A DNA stretch of 64,000 nt. Origin: Terrisporobacter petrolearius (GTDB lineage: Bacteria; Bacillota; Clostridia; Peptostreptococcales; Peptostreptococcaceae). The stretch lies in NCBI RefSeq assembly GCF_032598785.1, contig NZ_CP102984.1, one strand, 5' to 3'. The notes beneath the pieces were generated by a model. The model worked only from the letters and a program-made list of their open reading frames with translations, ran no database searches and was not told the DNA's origin. The position numbers were made by a program, and so were the translations under genes. This document shows, in pieces, positions 1 to 8,765 of the stretch. The first letter of the stretch is position 1. Every line of letters starts with the position of its first letter.

Positions 1-2
1 TA

Positions 3-281
3 AGCAACACTGTTTATACTTATGACAAAGTAGGTAATAGAGTAAAAGAAGTGAAAGATGGAAAAACAACTACATATACATATAACTCACTAAATCAATT
101 AGTTTCAAGTATGGAAGTTGGATCAGAAGATTCAGCAGATGGAAGTGAAGAGTCATCAGATGATGGAGAGTCCCACACCACACTATCTAATAAAAATTCG
201 CTTCGCTCATATCGCCAACGTCTAAGTCTTCGCTATCGCTTCAGACTCATCCCGTTGCTCAAGCTTATACTTATGATTTAA
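3..281 (+). pseudogene. Rhs/YD-repeat toxin, upstream fragment (gene enters from outside the window)
   Basis: The reading frame is open from the window edge and encodes YD-repeat units of the Rhs shell (VYTYDKVGNRVKE, then TYTYNSLNQL). It ends at 281 only because a repeat element at about 193-262 has been inserted; past residue GES the frame translates the element, not Rhs sequence. Homologous YD-repeat coding resumes in another frame at about 263 (AYTYDLNGNQLRE). The true protein starts upstream of the window. I infer that the insertion inactivated a longer toxin gene, or separated the delivery shell from the tip. Confidence 0.8.
193..262 (-). repeat. Structured mini-repeat, copy 1 (inside the Rhs gene)
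   Basis: Read on the minus strand it runs from TTGAGCAACG through CGTTGGCGATATGA to CGAAGCGAATTTT, the same order as copies at 5176-5243 and 21474-21543. The internal segment folds as CAACG...GTCT-loop-AGAC...CGTTG, with loop GAAGCGATAGCGA. It changes the Rhs reading frame. The family is not one I recognise. Confidence 0.75.
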
Positions 282-310
282 ATGGAAATCAGCTAAGAGA
301 ATCAGACAGT

Positions 311-2047
311 GTGACAAATGAAGTAAAGTGCTACACTTACGATGCAGCAAACCGCATGGATAAGGTCATGTTTACAAAGGCTGGTATAGTAACATTAAAC
401 CAAGTAAATACTTACAACGGAAATGGACAAAGAGTTGAAAAATCAGAAAATGGTCAATCAACTAAGTACTATTACCAAAATGACGCAGTACTTTACACAA
501 CTGGTAAGGCTGATACGTCAACAGAATTGGAAGAGCCAGAGAATGTTGAAAAACTTACTGGAGTAACTAGCCTTAACCTAATGGTAGCTAGTGGAAATGC
601 CATCGCCACAGTTAGGGATATTTCAAGCACCGAAGGTGAAAAATACTACTTCTACAATAAAGACATGCGTGAAAGCACAACAAATCTAGTAAATGTAGAA
701 GGAAAAAGTGAAGTATCATATGAATATACGGACTTTGGTGAGACTGAAATAAATGGTGATGAAAACTTCTACAATGAAATCTGTTACACAGGTGGAATTT
801 ACGATAATAAGACAGGATTATATTATCTAAATGCTAGATACTACAACCCTGAAGATGGAAGATTTTTAACAGAAGACACTTATCGCGGAGAATTCACAGA
901 CCCAAGTAGTTTGCATCTATATGCATATTGTACAAACAACCCAATAGCATATACAGATCCAAGTGGCCACTTCCCAGTTTGGGGCGTAATTAATGCTGCG
1001 TGGGGAGCATATGATGGATATCAATATGCGAAGAAGAAAAATCTAAGAGGTTGGAAAAAAGCAGGAGCAATAGTTGGTGGAGCAGTACTTGGAACTATAG
1101 ACCCATTCAAGAAACTAAAAGTAGGCAAAGTTGTAAAAAGAGTTGCGAAAATAGCTAAAAAGCGTAAGAGCACAAAGGCTATAGCTAAGAGAGTTTATAG
1201 GGCTGTAAGGAAATCTAAAGTAGTTACAAAAAGGTCTTATAGAAAAGCAAGTAGAAAGGCTACCAAAACATATCGTACGGTTAGATGTAAAATAACTAAA
1301 AAAGGTTGTTTTACAGCAGGAACTTTAATATCAACTGAAGACGGATTAGTTCCAATAGAGGATATTGAAGAAGGCGACCTGGTATGGGCACAAAATCCAG
1401 AAACAGGAGAAGTAGACCTTAAAAAAGTAGCACAAACTTTTGAAAAAGAAACAGATACAATACTTTATATTAAAGTAGCTGGAGAAGTTATTGAAGCTAC
1501 CGAACAGCATGTGTTCTATATTGATGGTGTAGGCTGGATACCAGCAAGTATGATTGAAGAAGGAGATGTAGTAGTTCTTCAGTCAGGTGATAAGTCTGCA
1601 GTTGAGAAGATAGATAAAGTAGTTCACAATGAACTGATAAGGGTATATAATTTTGAGGTTGAAGATTTCCATACGTATTTTGTATCTGATGCAAGTGTGC
1701 TTGTACATAATGATTATTCAGGAGTAAGAAGAAAAGGCGCATTTAGAAAAGCTAAAAGAGATGCAGGTATATCTAAATCTCAACAACCATATAAAATTGG
1801 GTCAGATTATATGAGAACAGCTGAGCATGAAGGAAGTAAAATAATACTGGGTAAAAATAACAAACCTATAAAAACAAGAGAATACTATTTTATTAATGAT
1901 AAAGGTAAAAAAATTATTATACAAGATCATGGTGCGGGACACTTAAAAGGAGGTCAAGGCCCACATTTTAATGTGAGACCGGCTAATAACAAACGTACTG
2001 GTAAGGTTGAAGGAACTAAATCACATTATCCTTTTAACAAACGATAG
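311..2047 (+). CDS. Rhs-family polymorphic toxin C-terminal part: YD core, Hint domain, HNH/EndoVII-type toxin tip
   Basis: The order is YD repeats and the Rhs-associated core ending at the DPSG boundary (about residues 216-219), a basic Lys/Arg-rich linker, a Hint self-cleavage domain from Cys333 (CFTAGTLIS) to VLVHN at 467, then a 111-residue toxin tip. The tip begins GAFRKAKRDAGISKSQQP and carries IQDHGAGHLKGGQGPHFNVRP, which I recognise as the HNH/endonuclease VII-fold polymorphic toxin type (Tox-HNH-EHHH-like). The natural role would be contact or secreted killing of competitors by DNA cleavage, with release of the tip by Hint cleavage. The GTG at 311 is only the first start after the repeat insertion; the natural 5' part is 3-192, so delivery is probably lost. 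An immunity gene follows 12 bases downstream. Confidence 0.8.
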   Translation: MTNEVKCYTYDAANRMDKVMFTKAGIVTLNQVNTYNGNGQRVEKSENGQSTKYYYQNDAVLYTTGKADTSTELEEPENVEKLTGVTSLNLMVASGNAIATVRDISSTEGEKYYFYNKDMRESTTNLVNVEGKSEVSYEYTDFGETEINGDENFYNEICYTGGIYDNKTGLYYLNARYYNPEDGRFLTEDTYRGEFTDPSSLHLYAYCTNNPIAYTDPSGHFPVWGVINAAWGAYDGYQYAKKKNLRGWKKAGAIVGGAVLGTIDPFKKLKVGKVVKRVAKIAKKRKSTKAIAKRVYRAVRKSKVVTKRSYRKASRKATKTYRTVRCKITKKGCFTAGTLISTEDGLVPIEDIEEGDLVWAQNPETGEVDLKKVAQTFEKETDTILYIKVAGEVIEATEQHVFYIDGVGWIPASMIEEGDVVVLQSGDKSAVEKIDKVVHNELIRVYNFEVEDFHTYFVSDASVLVHNDYSGVRRKGAFRKAKRDAGISKSQQPYKIGSDYMRTAEHEGSKIILGKNNKPIKTREYYFINDKGKKIIIQDHGAGHLKGGQGPHFNVRPANNKRTGKVEGTKSHYPFNKR

Positions 2048-2059
2048 AGAGGTGATAGC

Positions 2060-2437
2060 ATGTGGTATGAACTATTAGATAACAATGTATTTATTACTAA
2101 ATTATACGATCAAGTTCCTGATTTAATTGATATTAGGATAGATCAGATAAATGTTTTAGATGAATGTGATAAAGTTAGTATTTTTTTTGATTTACAAAAA
2201 TATGCAGATAATCCTCCTCAAAAGTGGATTCAATCAAAATATAATACTGTTGTAGTAAATATAGATTTATTTGGAATACACGAAATAAATATGTCTTATA
2301 AACCTACAAATGTAGATAAATCAAACATTAGCATATGTATAGATGAGAATAGTTACATAAATGTTAAAATTGCAGGTCAATTTAATGCAACTATTAGAGC
2401 GGTAGCTGGAATGATTCAGACGATAAGCGGATATTAA
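2060..2437 (+). CDS. Imm50-like immunity protein
   Basis: This 125-residue acidic cytosolic protein starts 12 bases after the toxin tip, behind GAGAGGTG. Its pattern (LLDNNVFITKLYDQVPDL, beta-rich centre with KWIQSKYNTVVVNIDLFGI, C-terminal AGMIQTISGY) fits the Imm50 immunity family as I know it. Position directly after a toxin tip is the usual place for the cognate antidote. It should bind and block the HNH tip of the preceding gene. The family name is from memory of motifs; the immunity role is inferred mainly from position. Confidence 0.7.
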   Translation: MWYELLDNNVFITKLYDQVPDLIDIRIDQINVLDECDKVSIFFDLQKYADNPPQKWIQSKYNTVVVNIDLFGIHEINMSYKPTNVDKSNISICIDENSYINVKIAGQFNATIRAVAGMIQTISGY

Positions 2438-2525
2438 ATAAGATATAAACAGTAGAGGTATGCTTCAATTATATTATTTATAATTAGAGCATACCTTTTA
2501 AATACTAGGAATTTTTATAATTGAA

Positions 2526-4269
2526 AATAATGAAGTAAAATGCTACACTTACGATGCAGTAAACCGCATGGATAAGGCCATGTTTACAAAGGCTGGTATA
2601 GTAACATTAAATCAAGTAAATACTTACAACGGAAATGGACAAAGAGTTGAAAAATCAGAAAATGGTCAATCAACTAAGTACTATTACCAAAGCGATTCAG
2701 TACTTTACACAACTGGAAAAGTTGATACTTCAACAGAACTAGAAGAACCAGAGGATGTTGAAAAACTTACTGGAGTAACTATAATGGGAGCTAGTGGAAA
2801 TGCTATCGCCACAGTTAGGGATATTTCAAGTGCCGAAGGTGAAAAATACTACTTCTACAATAAAGACATGCGTGAAAGTACAACAAATCTAGTAAACGTA
2901 GAAGGTAAAAGCGAAGTATCTTATGAATACACTGATTTTGGTGAAACTGAAATAAACGGTGATGAAAACTTCTACAACGAAATCTGCTACACAGGTGGAA
3001 TTTACGATAATAATACAGGACTGTATTATTTGAATGCAAGATACTACAACCCTGAAGATGGAAGGTTCTTAACAGAAGACACTTATCGTGGAGAATTCAC
3101 AGACCCAAGCAGTTTACATCTATATGCTTACTGCGTAAACAACCCAATAGCATATACAGACCCAAGTGGTCTGGGGTGTAATAAATGCAGGACTTGGGGC
3201 TTATGATGGATATCAGTATGCTAAAAGGAAGAACCTAAGTGGTTGGAAGAAAGCAGGAGCCATAGTTGGTGGAGCAGTACTTGGAACTATAAATCCATTT
3301 AAGAAACTAAAAGTAGGTAAAGTTTTCAAAAGGGTTGCTAAAATAGTTAAAAAGCGTAAGAGCACAAAGGCTATAGCTAAGAGAGTTTATAGGGTCGCAA
3401 GGAAAACTAAGTCTGTTAAAAGAAAAGTAACTAGAAAAGTAAGTAAAAAGGCTACAAGAACATATCGAAGGGTTAAGTGTAAAATAACTAAAAAAGGTTG
3501 CTTTACAGCAGGAACTTTAATATCAACACAAGATGGAGATGTTCCAATAGAAGATATTGAAGAAGGCGACCTGGTATGGGCACAAGATCCAGAAACATGA
3601 GAAATAGCCTTTAAAAAAGTAGTACAAACTTTTGTAAAAGAAACAGATACAATACTTTATATTAAGGTAGCTGGAGAAGTTATTGAGGCTACTGAACAGC
3701 ATGTGTTCTATATTGATAATGTAGGTTGGATCCCAGCAAGTATGATTGAGGAAGGGGACGTAGTAGTTCTTCAGTCAGGTGATAAGTCTACAGTTGAGAA
3801 GATAGATAAAGTAGTTCACAATGAACTGATAACGGTATATAACTTTGAAGTTGAAGATTTCCATACGTATTTTGTATCGGATGCAAGTGTGTTGGTACAT
3901 AATATAAATTGTGATACAGAAAAAACAATAGAGATTAATTTGAAATATAAGAAAGGCTGGACAAATAAGCAAAAAAAACAAGCAAGAAAAAAAGTAAAAG
4001 CTTTATCAAAAGCAAAGACAGTAAAGACTTCTGTAAAGCGTAAATCATCATCGGCATCATCAAGATATAGAAGCAAACATGGATCATCATCAATACCAAA
4101 GTCACATGATGTGGATCATATGATAGAATTACAGTTAGGTGGAGCAGATGAATTATCAAATATGAAACCATTAGATAAAAGTGTTAATAGAAGTTTGGGG
4201 TCACAAATTCATCATGCAATTAAAAATCATCCAGAAGGAACCGTTTTTGGTAAATTTACAATAGATTAA
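2526..4269 (+). pseudogene. Displaced Rhs tip (core, Hint, second HNH-like toxin), decayed by frameshift and nonsense
   Basis: From about 2526 the DNA repeats the Rhs core of 316-1711 almost base for base but has no upstream shell. Two lesions break it. Near 3170 a short deletion after DPSG moves the frame (2568-3206 into 3166-3600). At 3598 a TGA stands where the first copy has GGA. The frame then continues through the rest of Hint to VLVHN. The tip after 3903 differs from the first one: a Lys/Ser-rich stretch, then DVDHMIELQLGGADELSNMKPLD and VNRSLGSQIHHAIK, an HNH-type nuclease pattern. This arrangement matches orphan Rhs-CT modules that can be swapped into the main gene by recombination in the shared core. 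Confidence 0.8.
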
Positions 4270-4282
4270 AGGAGAAGTAAAA

Positions 4283-4816
4283 ATGTTTAGTAAATTTTTA
4301 AATTTTTTTGACAAACATATTGAATATAAAATAGAAGGTAGTCCATATGAAACATTATTAAATAACTTTGAAGGAATGGAGTTTGGAGATGGCATATTTA
4401 GATTATTTAATAAAAGAGACTTATATAAATGGAGTGAAATAGTCACAGAAGCCTATCCAAAATTTAAAGATAAATTTGATTTATTTGGGTATGATTGGCT
4501 AGGACGATGCTTTGCAATTGATTTGAGAGATAGAAATATACTAATGTTTGAAATAGGAGCAGGAGAAGTATTAAACATTCCTTGTGATATACTAGAATTT
4601 CTTAATGTAGAAATCCCAGTATATAATGATGCATGCTTAGCATCTACATTTTATAAAGAATGGGTTGAATATTGTGGTAAAAATGCAAAATTAAATTATT
4701 GTATGGGGTATAAAGTTCCATTATTTTTAGGTGGCGAAGATGATATATCCAATTTAGAAGAAATTAATATGGAAGTTTATTGGTCCATAACTGGACAATT
4801 GAATAATCAGTGTTAA
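4283..4816 (+). CDS. Probable immunity protein for the displaced tip (Tdi1/DUF1851-like)
   Basis: This 177-residue protein sits 13 bases after the second toxin tip behind AAAGGAGAAG. Residues around GYDWLGRCFAIDLRD, ILMFEIGAGE and the end VPLFLGGEDDISNLEEINMEVYWSITGQL resemble the T6SS-immunity Tdi1 C-terminal (DUF1851) type. It is intact although its toxin gene is broken. An intact antidote can still protect against siblings that carry the active toxin. The family assignment is moderately sure; the immunity role rests on position. Confidence 0.65.
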   Translation: MFSKFLNFFDKHIEYKIEGSPYETLLNNFEGMEFGDGIFRLFNKRDLYKWSEIVTEAYPKFKDKFDLFGYDWLGRCFAIDLRDRNILMFEIGAGEVLNIPCDILEFLNVEIPVYNDACLASTFYKEWVEYCGKNAKLNYCMGYKVPLFLGGEDDISNLEEINMEVYWSITGQLNNQC

Positions 4817-4958
4817 CAGAATAAAAACATAAGATAAAATACATATTTTATTTAGATTTAATAAAATTTAAAAATAGATGCGTTCTACTTATATGACTAT
4901 TAAGTATAAAAATTATGTAGAAAAGTGTACTATCAAATTGAAGTGTGTAAAAAAACTA

Positions 4959-4996
4959 TGGACTTGATAAAAATATTAGTATTTTTATCAAGTCCA
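4959..4996 (+). terminator. Hairpin, possible terminator after the second toxin/immunity pair
   Basis: Perfect 17-bp arms (4959-4975 and 4980-4996) with a TTAG loop, AT-rich towards the loop. It is preceded by GTGTGTAAAAAAACT, which resembles the start of IS256-type ends. There is no good T run after it, so its role as a terminator is uncertain. Confidence 0.4.
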
Positions 4997-5080
4997 TTCT
5001 AATAATAATGAATTAATTAAGAGCTAGATGTTGATGACAAGCAGTTAGGAAAGTTAAGGTAGCTACAAAGAAAAGCAAAC

Positions 5081-5263
5081 CCAAAAAGTAGTACAAATTC
5101 TTGCAAAAGAAACAGATACAATACTTTATATTAAAGTAGCTGGAGAAGTTATTGAAGCTATTGAACATCATGTATTTGAGCAACGGAGTTGCCTGAAGTG
5201 TTAACGAAGGCATCTCGTTGGCGATATGAACGTAGCGAATTTTTATATAGATAACATAGGCTA
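5081..5263 (+). pseudogene. Third Hint-domain remnant, interrupted by the mini-repeat
   Basis: Translation gives VVQILAKETDTILYIKVAGEV then IEAIEHHVF, closely matching the Hint domains of the two upstream copies. After GTATT the mini-repeat (5176-5243) intervenes, and the Hint frame resumes as YIDNIG before a stop. The rest of the Hint and any toxin tip are missing, with the IS256 element beginning at 5328. This is the trace of a third tip cassette. Confidence 0.7.
5176..5243 (+). repeat. Structured mini-repeat, copy 2 (inside a Hint remnant)
   Basis: TTGAGCAACG...CTCGTTGGCGATATGA...GTAGCGAATTTT. The inner part folds as CAACG...TGCCT-loop-AGGCA...CGTTG, with loop GAAGTGTTAACGA. The flanks CATGTATT and TATATAGATAACATAGG are contiguous in the homologous Hint genes (CATGTGTTC-TATATTGATAATGTAGG), so this copy gives nearly exact element boundaries. 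Confidence 0.8.
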
Positions 5264-5327
5264 AGATACCTTAAAATAAAGAGAAGTACTAAAAGGACAT
5301 AGTGCTATAATACATATAATAATCAAA

Positions 5328-6797
5328 GAGTGTGTGAAAAAAACTCTGTAAATAACAAAATTCAACAGCTTTCTATGATAATATTTAATTATTATAGGAG
5401 GCTGTTTTATTATGGGAAAAAGAAAACAAAAGCTTAGCGAAGGAAAAAGAAATATCATAGCAAATTTAATTGAAGAGTATGATATTCAAAGCGCTGAAGA
5501 TATACAAGAAGCCTTAAAAGATCTACTTGGCGGAACTATAGAGAGCATGCTTAAGGCGGAGCTAGATAATCACTTAGGGTATGAACCTTATGAAAGAACT
5601 GAATCTAGTAATTCACGTAACGGTAGTAAGCCTAAAATGGTTAGAAGCCAATATGGTGAATTTGAAATTGATGTACCACAAGACCGCGAAAATACTTTTG
5701 AGCCACAGTTAGTAAAAAAAAGACAAAAAGACATTTCAAGTATCGAACAAAAAATAATTTCTATGTATGCTAGAGGGCTATCAACTCGTCAAATCTCAGA
5801 TCAAATTGATGATATATATGGATTTGAAGTTAGCGAAGGTATGGTCTCTGATATAACCGATAGGTTACTTCCTGAAATAAAAGATTGGCAACAGCGTCCG
5901 CTGAGTGAGGTTTATCCTATAATATTTATTGATGCTGTTCATTTTTCGGTGAGAGATAATCATGTAATTAAAAAACTAGCAGCGTATATTATCCTTGGGG
6001 TGAATGAAAATGGTAAAAAAGAGGTTCTAAGTATTCAAATTGGTCAAAATGAAAGCAGTAAATATTGGTTAGGAATTTTAAATGAATTAAAAAATAGAGG
6101 TGTTAAAGATATTTTAATACTTTGTGCGGATGGACTTACAGGTATAAAAGATTCAATTAATGTAGCCTTTCCAAATACAGAATACCAAAGATGTATAGTT
6201 CATCAAGTGCGTAACACTTTAAAACATGTATCAGATAAAGATAAAAAAGAATTTGCAAAGGATTTAAAATCAATTTATCATGCTTCAAATGAAGAACAAG
6301 GACATGAGATTATGCTTAGTGTAACAGAAAAATGGCAAAATCATTATCCAAATGCCATGAAAAGTTGGTCAACTAACTGGGATGCTATTTGTCCAATTTT
6401 TAAATTTTCTGCAGACGTTCGTAAAGTTATATATACAACTAATGCAATTGAAAGTCTCAATAGTAGCTATCGCCGTTTAAATCGTCAACGTAGCGTTTTT
6501 CCAAGTGATGTATCATTACTTAAAGCATTGTATTTAGCTACTTTTGAAGCAACAAAAAAATGGACCTTACCCCTTAGAAATTGGGGCAAAGTTTATGGTG
6601 AATTATCAATAATGTATGAAGGAAGACTTATTTAAAAAACAAATTATTTCTAAAAAAAACACCTTTTTACAAGGTGTACTTGACATGCAATTAAATTGGA
6701 ATTACATTCAAATTAAGGCATGGATACATAATTTTCATATCCATGCCTTAATAAACTTATCATAGAAAGCTATTTACAGAAAAAACTTCACAGTCTC
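5328..6797 (+). mobile_element. IS256-family insertion sequence
   Basis: The element is bounded by imperfect inverted repeats, GAGTGTGTGAA at 5328 and its partner GAGACTGTGAA (reverse strand) ending at 6797; the outer 27 bases match at 19 positions. It contains one transposase gene and an internal hairpin near 6715-6750. Flanking octamers TAATCAAA (5320-5327) and ATATCAAA (6798-6805) agree at 6 of 8, so a target duplication is decayed or absent. It lies directly beyond the third Hint remnant. Confidence 0.85.
5412..6635 (+). CDS. IS256-family transposase (Transposase_mut)
   Basis: This 407-residue DDE transposase has full family length. Catalytic-region landmarks are IFIDAVHFSVRD (first Asp), ILILCADGLTGIKD (second Asp) and IYTTNAIESLNSSYRR (Glu). 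The N-terminus contains the typical LLGGTIESMLKAELDNHLGYE. The start ATG follows TAGGAGG at good distance. It catalyses cut-and-paste or copy-out movement of the surrounding element and appears intact. Confidence 0.93.
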   Translation: MGKRKQKLSEGKRNIIANLIEEYDIQSAEDIQEALKDLLGGTIESMLKAELDNHLGYEPYERTESSNSRNGSKPKMVRSQYGEFEIDVPQDRENTFEPQLVKKRQKDISSIEQKIISMYARGLSTRQISDQIDDIYGFEVSEGMVSDITDRLLPEIKDWQQRPLSEVYPIIFIDAVHFSVRDNHVIKKLAAYIILGVNENGKKEVLSIQIGQNESSKYWLGILNELKNRGVKDILILCADGLTGIKDSINVAFPNTEYQRCIVHQVRNTLKHVSDKDKKEFAKDLKSIYHASNEEQGHEIMLSVTEKWQNHYPNAMKSWSTNWDAICPIFKFSADVRKVIYTTNAIESLNSSYRRLNRQRSVFPSDVSLLKALYLATFEATKKWTLPLRNWGKVYGELSIMYEGRLI

Positions 6798-6821
6798 ATA
6801 TCAAATTAATTTTAGATAGAA

Positions 6822-6861
6822 AAAAAGAGGTACATATTTATAAAAATGTTCCTCTTTTTAT
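6822..6861 (-). terminator. Terminator of the first Trp-type transporter operon
   Basis: The hairpin GAGGNACAT...ATGTNCCTC is flanked by A and T runs. On the minus strand it ends in TTTTTTTC, 25 bases past the lipoprotein stop codon. Confidence 0.75.
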
Positions 6862-6885
6862 ATTAATCGGATTGAGAGTTTTTAA

Positions 6886-7896
6886 TTAATTTTTACCAGT
6901 TTTAACATATATTATGTTTTTATCATCAGTTTTTTTCATAGAAAGAGATTTTAAAGTATCTTCATTAACTATTATTTGAGTTTCATCTAACGTAGCTACA
7001 GGAATATTAGATACTTGCTCACCATTTAAAACTTTAACTGCAAGTTCTCCAGTCTTATAACCTAATTTTTCATAGTCTATACCCTGGCATGCAAGTGCAC
7101 CAGATTTGACTGATCCATCTTCAGAGGCTATTACTGGAACTTTATTATCAGTAGCGATTCTAGAAACTATCGGCATAGAAGAAACAATTAAGTTATCTGT
7201 TGGAACATATAAAACATCTATATCAGCTATTAAACTAGACATGGCTTGATTGATTTCATTTGCAGAAGAAACGCCCTTTTCTATAATTTTATAATTGTTT
7301 TTAGATGAATATTCCTTTAGCATATCAACCTGTATCTTTGAGTTTACTTCACTAGTATTATATAAAACACCTATAGTTTTAGCATTTGGGATAAGTGTTT
7401 TAATCAATTCTAGATTTTTATCTATAGATATATAATCTGATGTACCAGATACATTTTCTCCAGGATGATCTAGGGATTTTACTAGACCGGCAGCGACTGG
7501 ATCAGTAACAGCAGTCATTAGAATAGGTATATTTTTAGTTGTGTTATAAGCTGCTTGAGCTGATGGTGTTGATATAGCATATATCAAATCTTTTTTATCA
7601 GATACAAACTTATTTGCAATCGTTTGAGTTGTAGGCATATCATTTTGAGCATTTTGGTAATCGATTTTTATGTTTTTTCCATCCTTATATCCGTTATCTT
7701 CTAGTGCTTTTATGAAACCATCTCTTGCTTTATCTAAAGAAGGATGCTCCACTAGCTGAGTAATTCCTATGGTTTTGATATCCTTATTTGAATCAGATGA
7801 TTTCTCATTACTACTATCTTTTGAACATCCTGTAAGTAAAGAAACTCCAATTGATCCTACTAAAATTAAATTCATTAACTTATTTTTTATTATCAT
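6886..7896 (-). CDS. ABC transporter substrate-binding lipoprotein, TrpX-like (ABC_sub_bind family)
   Basis: The 336-residue protein has a lipoprotein signal (SLLTGCSKD; Cys about 24) and a Ser/Asp/Lys-rich tether, then a two-lobed periplasmic-binding fold with IGITQLVEHPSLDKARDGF and TAVTDPVAAGLVKS. These belong to the PF04392 group, whose characterised members bind tryptophan or other amino acids. ATG 7896 follows AGGAGG. It is the last gene of a minus-strand operon after permease and ATPase, and is about as long as its paralogue at 11188. The ligand cannot be read from sequence; aromatic amino acids are plausible given the leader peptide upstream of the operon. Confidence 0.85.
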   Translation of the reverse strand: MIIKNKLMNLILVGSIGVSLLTGCSKDSSNEKSSDSNKDIKTIGITQLVEHPSLDKARDGFIKALEDNGYKDGKNIKIDYQNAQNDMPTTQTIANKFVSDKKDLIYAISTPSAQAAYNTTKNIPILMTAVTDPVAAGLVKSLDHPGENVSGTSDYISIDKNLELIKTLIPNAKTIGVLYNTSEVNSKIQVDMLKEYSSKNNYKIIEKGVSSANEINQAMSSLIADIDVLYVPTDNLIVSSMPIVSRIATDNKVPVIASEDGSVKSGALACQGIDYEKLGYKTGELAVKVLNGEQVSNIPVATLDETQIIVNEDTLKSLSMKKTDDKNIIYVKTGKN

Positions 7897-8009
7897 ATTT
7901 ATAATCCTCCTAAATTAATTTCATATATGTTCATATATTCATGTATGTGGTTAAACTCTAGACACAAGTTTATTTAACATTAATTAAGCTACAAATTAAG
8001 TTTTATATT

Positions 8010-8765
8010 TTAAACTTCATATTCAAATTTATGAAGTATTTCTTCTATAGTGATATTTGATTTTTCATCACCGCTTATATCTAAAATTACTTCACCTTTA
8101 TGAAGCATTATAAGTCTATCACCATAATTGATAGCATGTTTTAGATTATGAGTTACCATCAGTGTAGTTATATTTTTTTCTTTAACAATTTTATTAGTTA
8201 AATTTATAATTTCATTTGAAGTCTTAGGATCTAAGGCGGCAGTATGTTCATCTAGTAATAAAACCTTTGGATTTGCAATACTAGACATAATTAGAGAAAG
8301 TGCTTGTCTTTGACCACCAGATAAATATTTTACTTGAACATCTAAATATTTTTTTAGGTCAAGCGATATATCTTCTAATAAATCTTCCATAACTTCGGTT
8401 TTGTGACGAAGACATTTTTTTAGATTTAGTAAATTTCCTTTGTTTAAGGCTAAGGATAAATTTTCTCTAACTGTCATAGAAGGACAAGTGCCTAAACTTG
8501 GATCTTGGAATACTCTACTTATTAGATGTGTTTTTTTATGCTCAGCTAGCTTTGTTAAGTTATTACCATTTAATAAAATATCTCCCTGGCTCTCTTTTAT
8601 AAATCCTGAGATTATATTAAGTAAAGTAGATTTACCTGTGCCATTACTTCCAATAATACTAACAAATTCACCTTTATTTATAGTCAGTGAGAGATCTTTG
8701 AAGATAGTATTAGAATCTCCATATGGATTAGGGAATGTTTTTGAAATATTTTTAATTTGTAGCAT
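8010..8765 (-). CDS. ABC transporter ATPase, TrpZ-like
   Basis: This 251-residue ATP-binding subunit has Walker A GSNGTGKSTL, signature LSGGQRQAL, Walker B VLLLDEHTAALDP and the switch histidine in VTHNLKHA. The DEHTAALDP form is typical of this transporter group. Its start overlaps the permease end by 14 bases, indicating translational coupling. It powers import of the ligand captured by the lipoprotein encoded 113 bases further on. Confidence 0.88.
   Translation of the reverse strand: MLQIKNISKTFPNPYGDSNTIFKDLSLTINKGEFVSIIGSNGTGKSTLLNIISGFIKESQGDILLNGNNLTKLAEHKKTHLISRVFQDPSLGTCPSMTVRENLSLALNKGNLLNLKKCLRHKTEVMEDLLEDISLDLKKYLDVQVKYLSGGQRQALSLIMSSIANPKVLLLDEHTAALDPKTSNEIINLTNKIVKEKNITTLMVTHNLKHAINYGDRLIMLHKGEVILDISGDEKSNITIEEILHKFEYEV

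Noticed and set aside
5320..6805. True target-site duplication around the first IS256 element
   Set aside because: TAATCAAA and ATATCAAA agree at only 6 of 8, so it is not claimed.
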